A stretch of DNA of 64,000 nt from positions 62,001 through 126,000 of the forward strand of contig JAFSBY010000029.1 in the NCBI GenBank assembly GCA_017437045.1, written 5' to 3'. Of the stretch, positions 62,370 to 64,000 are shown one piece after another; the first letter of the stretch is position 1, and every line of letters starts with the position of its first letter. The translations under genes were made by a program, and so were the position numbers. The notes under the pieces were generated by a model. It did no database searches, was not told the origin of the DNA, and saw only the letters and a list, made by a program, of their open reading frames with translations. This DNA comes from Alistipes sp. Lineage in GTDB: Bacteria; Bacteroidota; Bacteroidia; Bacteroidales; Rikenellaceae.

Positions 62370-62530
62370 GAATGGGAAATACCTAAAGTATGTCCCATCC
62401 GGGGCAACCTTCGTTCATGCCAAAATCTGCACCTCTAAAATCAAAAATTCATTTCGCTTTGGAGGCGTGGTTTGTCCCTTTTTGCTTGTTCTGAATGGGA
62501 AATACCTAAAGTATGTCCCATCCGGGGCAA
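62370..62530 (+). repeat. Two 38-base identical repeats, each a hairpin
   Basis: GAATGGGAAATACCTAAAGT and the following 18 bases occur at 62370-62407 and again at 62493-62530. ATGGGA pairs with TCCCAT, extended by CCCCG/CGGGG in the first copy only. No gene is seen between 62326 and 62569. Confidence 0.85.
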
Positions 62531-62569
62531 TCTTCGGAATAGTGCTAAACCATTCCATGCACCGCCACG

Positions 62570-63760
62570 CTATTCCTTGTTAACCACGATCTCAACAAGC
62601 GTATTATCACGCTGAACACTCAATGTTAATTGATCAGGCAGCGGGTATAGACTCGACTGATCATCAGTTGCTTTGATGCCGTTTATCGTCTCTATGCGGT
62701 CGCCTTGGCGCAGACCTGCACGCTCGGCATTGCCACCCTCCAACAGCGCATTTACCGTCCAATGGTCGCCGTTTGGTGTGAAACCTATACCGAAATTATT
62801 GGGCTGTGGCTTGTCGAAATTTTGGTTTGGACGGAGGTAGATTACCCAATTTACGAAATCGAAAATCACATCGAATCGCGCAAAGAGTGCATTGCCTACC
62901 AGACCATCATAGCGACTATCTGCCAAGGATCCCTGCTCATTTTCGGAGTAGGTGATGCGAATGTCGTTTATCGACTTACCGCCTATGCTGATTTGCTTGG
63001 TGTTGAGATAGTTATCCACGCGTGAGCCGCCAATGCCACCCACCTCATATCTCATGCGACGAGCATTTGCAAGGTGTCCTTCGGTTTTCAGTCGATTGGC
63101 CGTAGCACTATTAAGCGACAACTCATTGGGCATACCTGTATCCATTAGGAAGTTGCCATCAAGCGTATAACCATCGTTGAAAATAACGGAAAGCGGAATG
63201 ATGATGCGCTCTATATTATCAAGCCTCTTGCACTGTATGGCGGTGAAATCCTCGCCAATCTTCTCGTCCTCCGCAAGAAAACGCATATATCCATCCGCGT
63301 AGTTAAACTCCACACGCTTGCCCTGCATAAATGGTGTGCCAAAGAGACCATCTACACCATCGCCAAGAATCTTGCGAAGATTCATAACGATAGCCATCGA
63401 CTCTGTATACGACTCTTCACCGACGCTATAACGCCAACCGCTCGCATCCAGAGTAGTCAGTTCATAACCATCACCTGCACCGCCTAACATAGCCCTACGC
63501 AGGTTCTTTCCCTCGCCAAAGGTCGAGGCATAGAATGTTGAGTCTATAAGTAGGTTGTTACTTCCTGTATCGAAAATCATCCTTGCAGGGATCGAGTCAC
63601 GGAGCATCACCTGAAAGTAGAGGTGTTTGTTATACTGCATCTCGACAGCACCCGCTGGTATAGGCTGTTTCTCCGCTGTATGCTCGTTCTTTGCTGTGGA
63701 GTTGGTACAAGCAGCAGCCAACAAAACCGTTGCTACGATAAGATAATTTTTGATATTCAT
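62570..63760 (-). CDS. Retropepsin-like aspartic protease lipoprotein with PDZ domain
   Basis: 396 residues. The signal ends LLAAAC with lipid-anchor Cys18. Two retroviral-type aspartic motifs appear, FDTGSNN (D64) and MDTGMPNEL (D207), so both halves of a pepsin-like fold are encoded. A PDZ domain occupies about 315-390 (AERAGLRQGDRIETINGIKA). It is likely an envelope protease or substrate-binding protein facing the periplasm or surface. Substrate unknown. It has a consensus promoter and no operon partner in the window. Confidence 0.85.
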   Translation of the reverse strand: MNIKNYLIVATVLLAAACTNSTAKNEHTAEKQPIPAGAVEMQYNKHLYFQVMLRDSIPARMIFDTGSNNLLIDSTFYASTFGEGKNLRRAMLGGAGDGYELTTLDASGWRYSVGEESYTESMAIVMNLRKILGDGVDGLFGTPFMQGKRVEFNYADGYMRFLAEDEKIGEDFTAIQCKRLDNIERIIIPLSVIFNDGYTLDGNFLMDTGMPNELSLNSATANRLKTEGHLANARRMRYEVGGIGGSRVDNYLNTKQISIGGKSINDIRITYSENEQGSLADSRYDGLVGNALFARFDVIFDFVNWVIYLRPNQNFDKPQPNNFGIGFTPNGDHWTVNALLEGGNAERAGLRQGDRIETINGIKATDDQSSLYPLPDQLTLSVQRDNTLVEIVVNKE

Positions 63761-63786
63761 AATCGTTACGTTTTAGATTTCTGCTA

Positions 63787-63816
63787 CAAATTTACCCCCC
63801 CCCACGAATTTTCCAA
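63787..63816 (-). promoter_or_regulatory. Promoter of the retropepsin-like gene
   Basis: TAAATTTG (63787-63794) and TTG (63814-63816), 19-base spacing on the minus strand, with a run of G between. Confidence 0.65.
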
Positions 63817-64000
63817 ATTTGTGCGTGAATTTGTTATTAGTGAATTTGCATGCAATGGATAAATCATGGCGCCCCAAAGCATGATGTTATTGCTTGTCGG
63901 GGTGTATGTTTACTCTCTATTTGGAATCGTGTAGATAGCTTTTCAAAGTGCCATTTGGGCTCTTTGCAATTTTTGTTACTCCTCTTGTTCGTAATAGTAC

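Overview
The window looks like a chromosomal segment of a Bacteroidales bacterium, probably Alistipes or a close relative in the Rikenellaceae. The phylum call rests on many promoters with the Bacteroidota -7 box TAnnTTTG and a TTG about 19-20 bases upstream, on A-rich translation starts with almost no Shine-Dalgarno sequences, and on genes such as batD/batE, a threonine dehydrogenase of the epimerase type, a BlaR1/BlaI pair, RidA and a GIHH-type IleRS. The genus is inference from the high-GC, GAG/CTG-rich codon use.

Left chromosomal part (1-14276). On the minus strand lie the 5' three quarters of ppdK, then mnmA with a small secreted protein, rimM and rpsP, and a run fumarase-batD-batE-recR. 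A membrane Ser/Thr kinase is divergent from the aldolase gene fba. fba is followed by a zeta-toxin-like kinase with a small acidic partner, apparently read from a leaderless promoter.

Integrative element (14941-26269). An AT-rich island of about 11.3 kb sits in the 3' end of a tRNA-Pro(GGG) gene and is bounded by 45-base identical direct repeats. It carries a tyrosine integrase behind a long, apparently structured leader, an orphan transposase-type zinc-ribbon protein, a helix-turn-helix protein, a primase-like gene, a divergent AAA ATPase/TOPRIM pair that looks like a two-gene anti-phage system, and a cargo operon of unknown function. The cargo codes for a MORN-repeat protein, an exported protein, a membrane protein split by a 10-base duplication, and a stand-alone protein resembling the C-terminal domain of FtsZ. 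No relaxase or conjugation gene is visible.

Right chromosomal part (26302-64000). This is mostly housekeeping: tRNA-Glu, rpsT, a META lipoprotein, ridA with an acetylxylan-esterase-type hydrolase, threonine dehydrogenase with an alpha/beta hydrolase, tRNA-Thr followed by three 108-base tandem repeats, rsmA and recQ. Next come a six-gene operon lptB-aroA-aroC-prmC-recX-M23 peptidase, tRNA-Arg, a DksA-like regulator, ileS, an MsbA-type ABC exporter, rnhA, valS, asnA, lon-kdsB, the blaI/M56 operon with its operator, ferredoxin, serS, a U32 protein with an RlmI-like methyltransferase, and a retropepsin-like lipoprotein. Intergenic space is short and is used for recognisable promoters and hairpin terminators.
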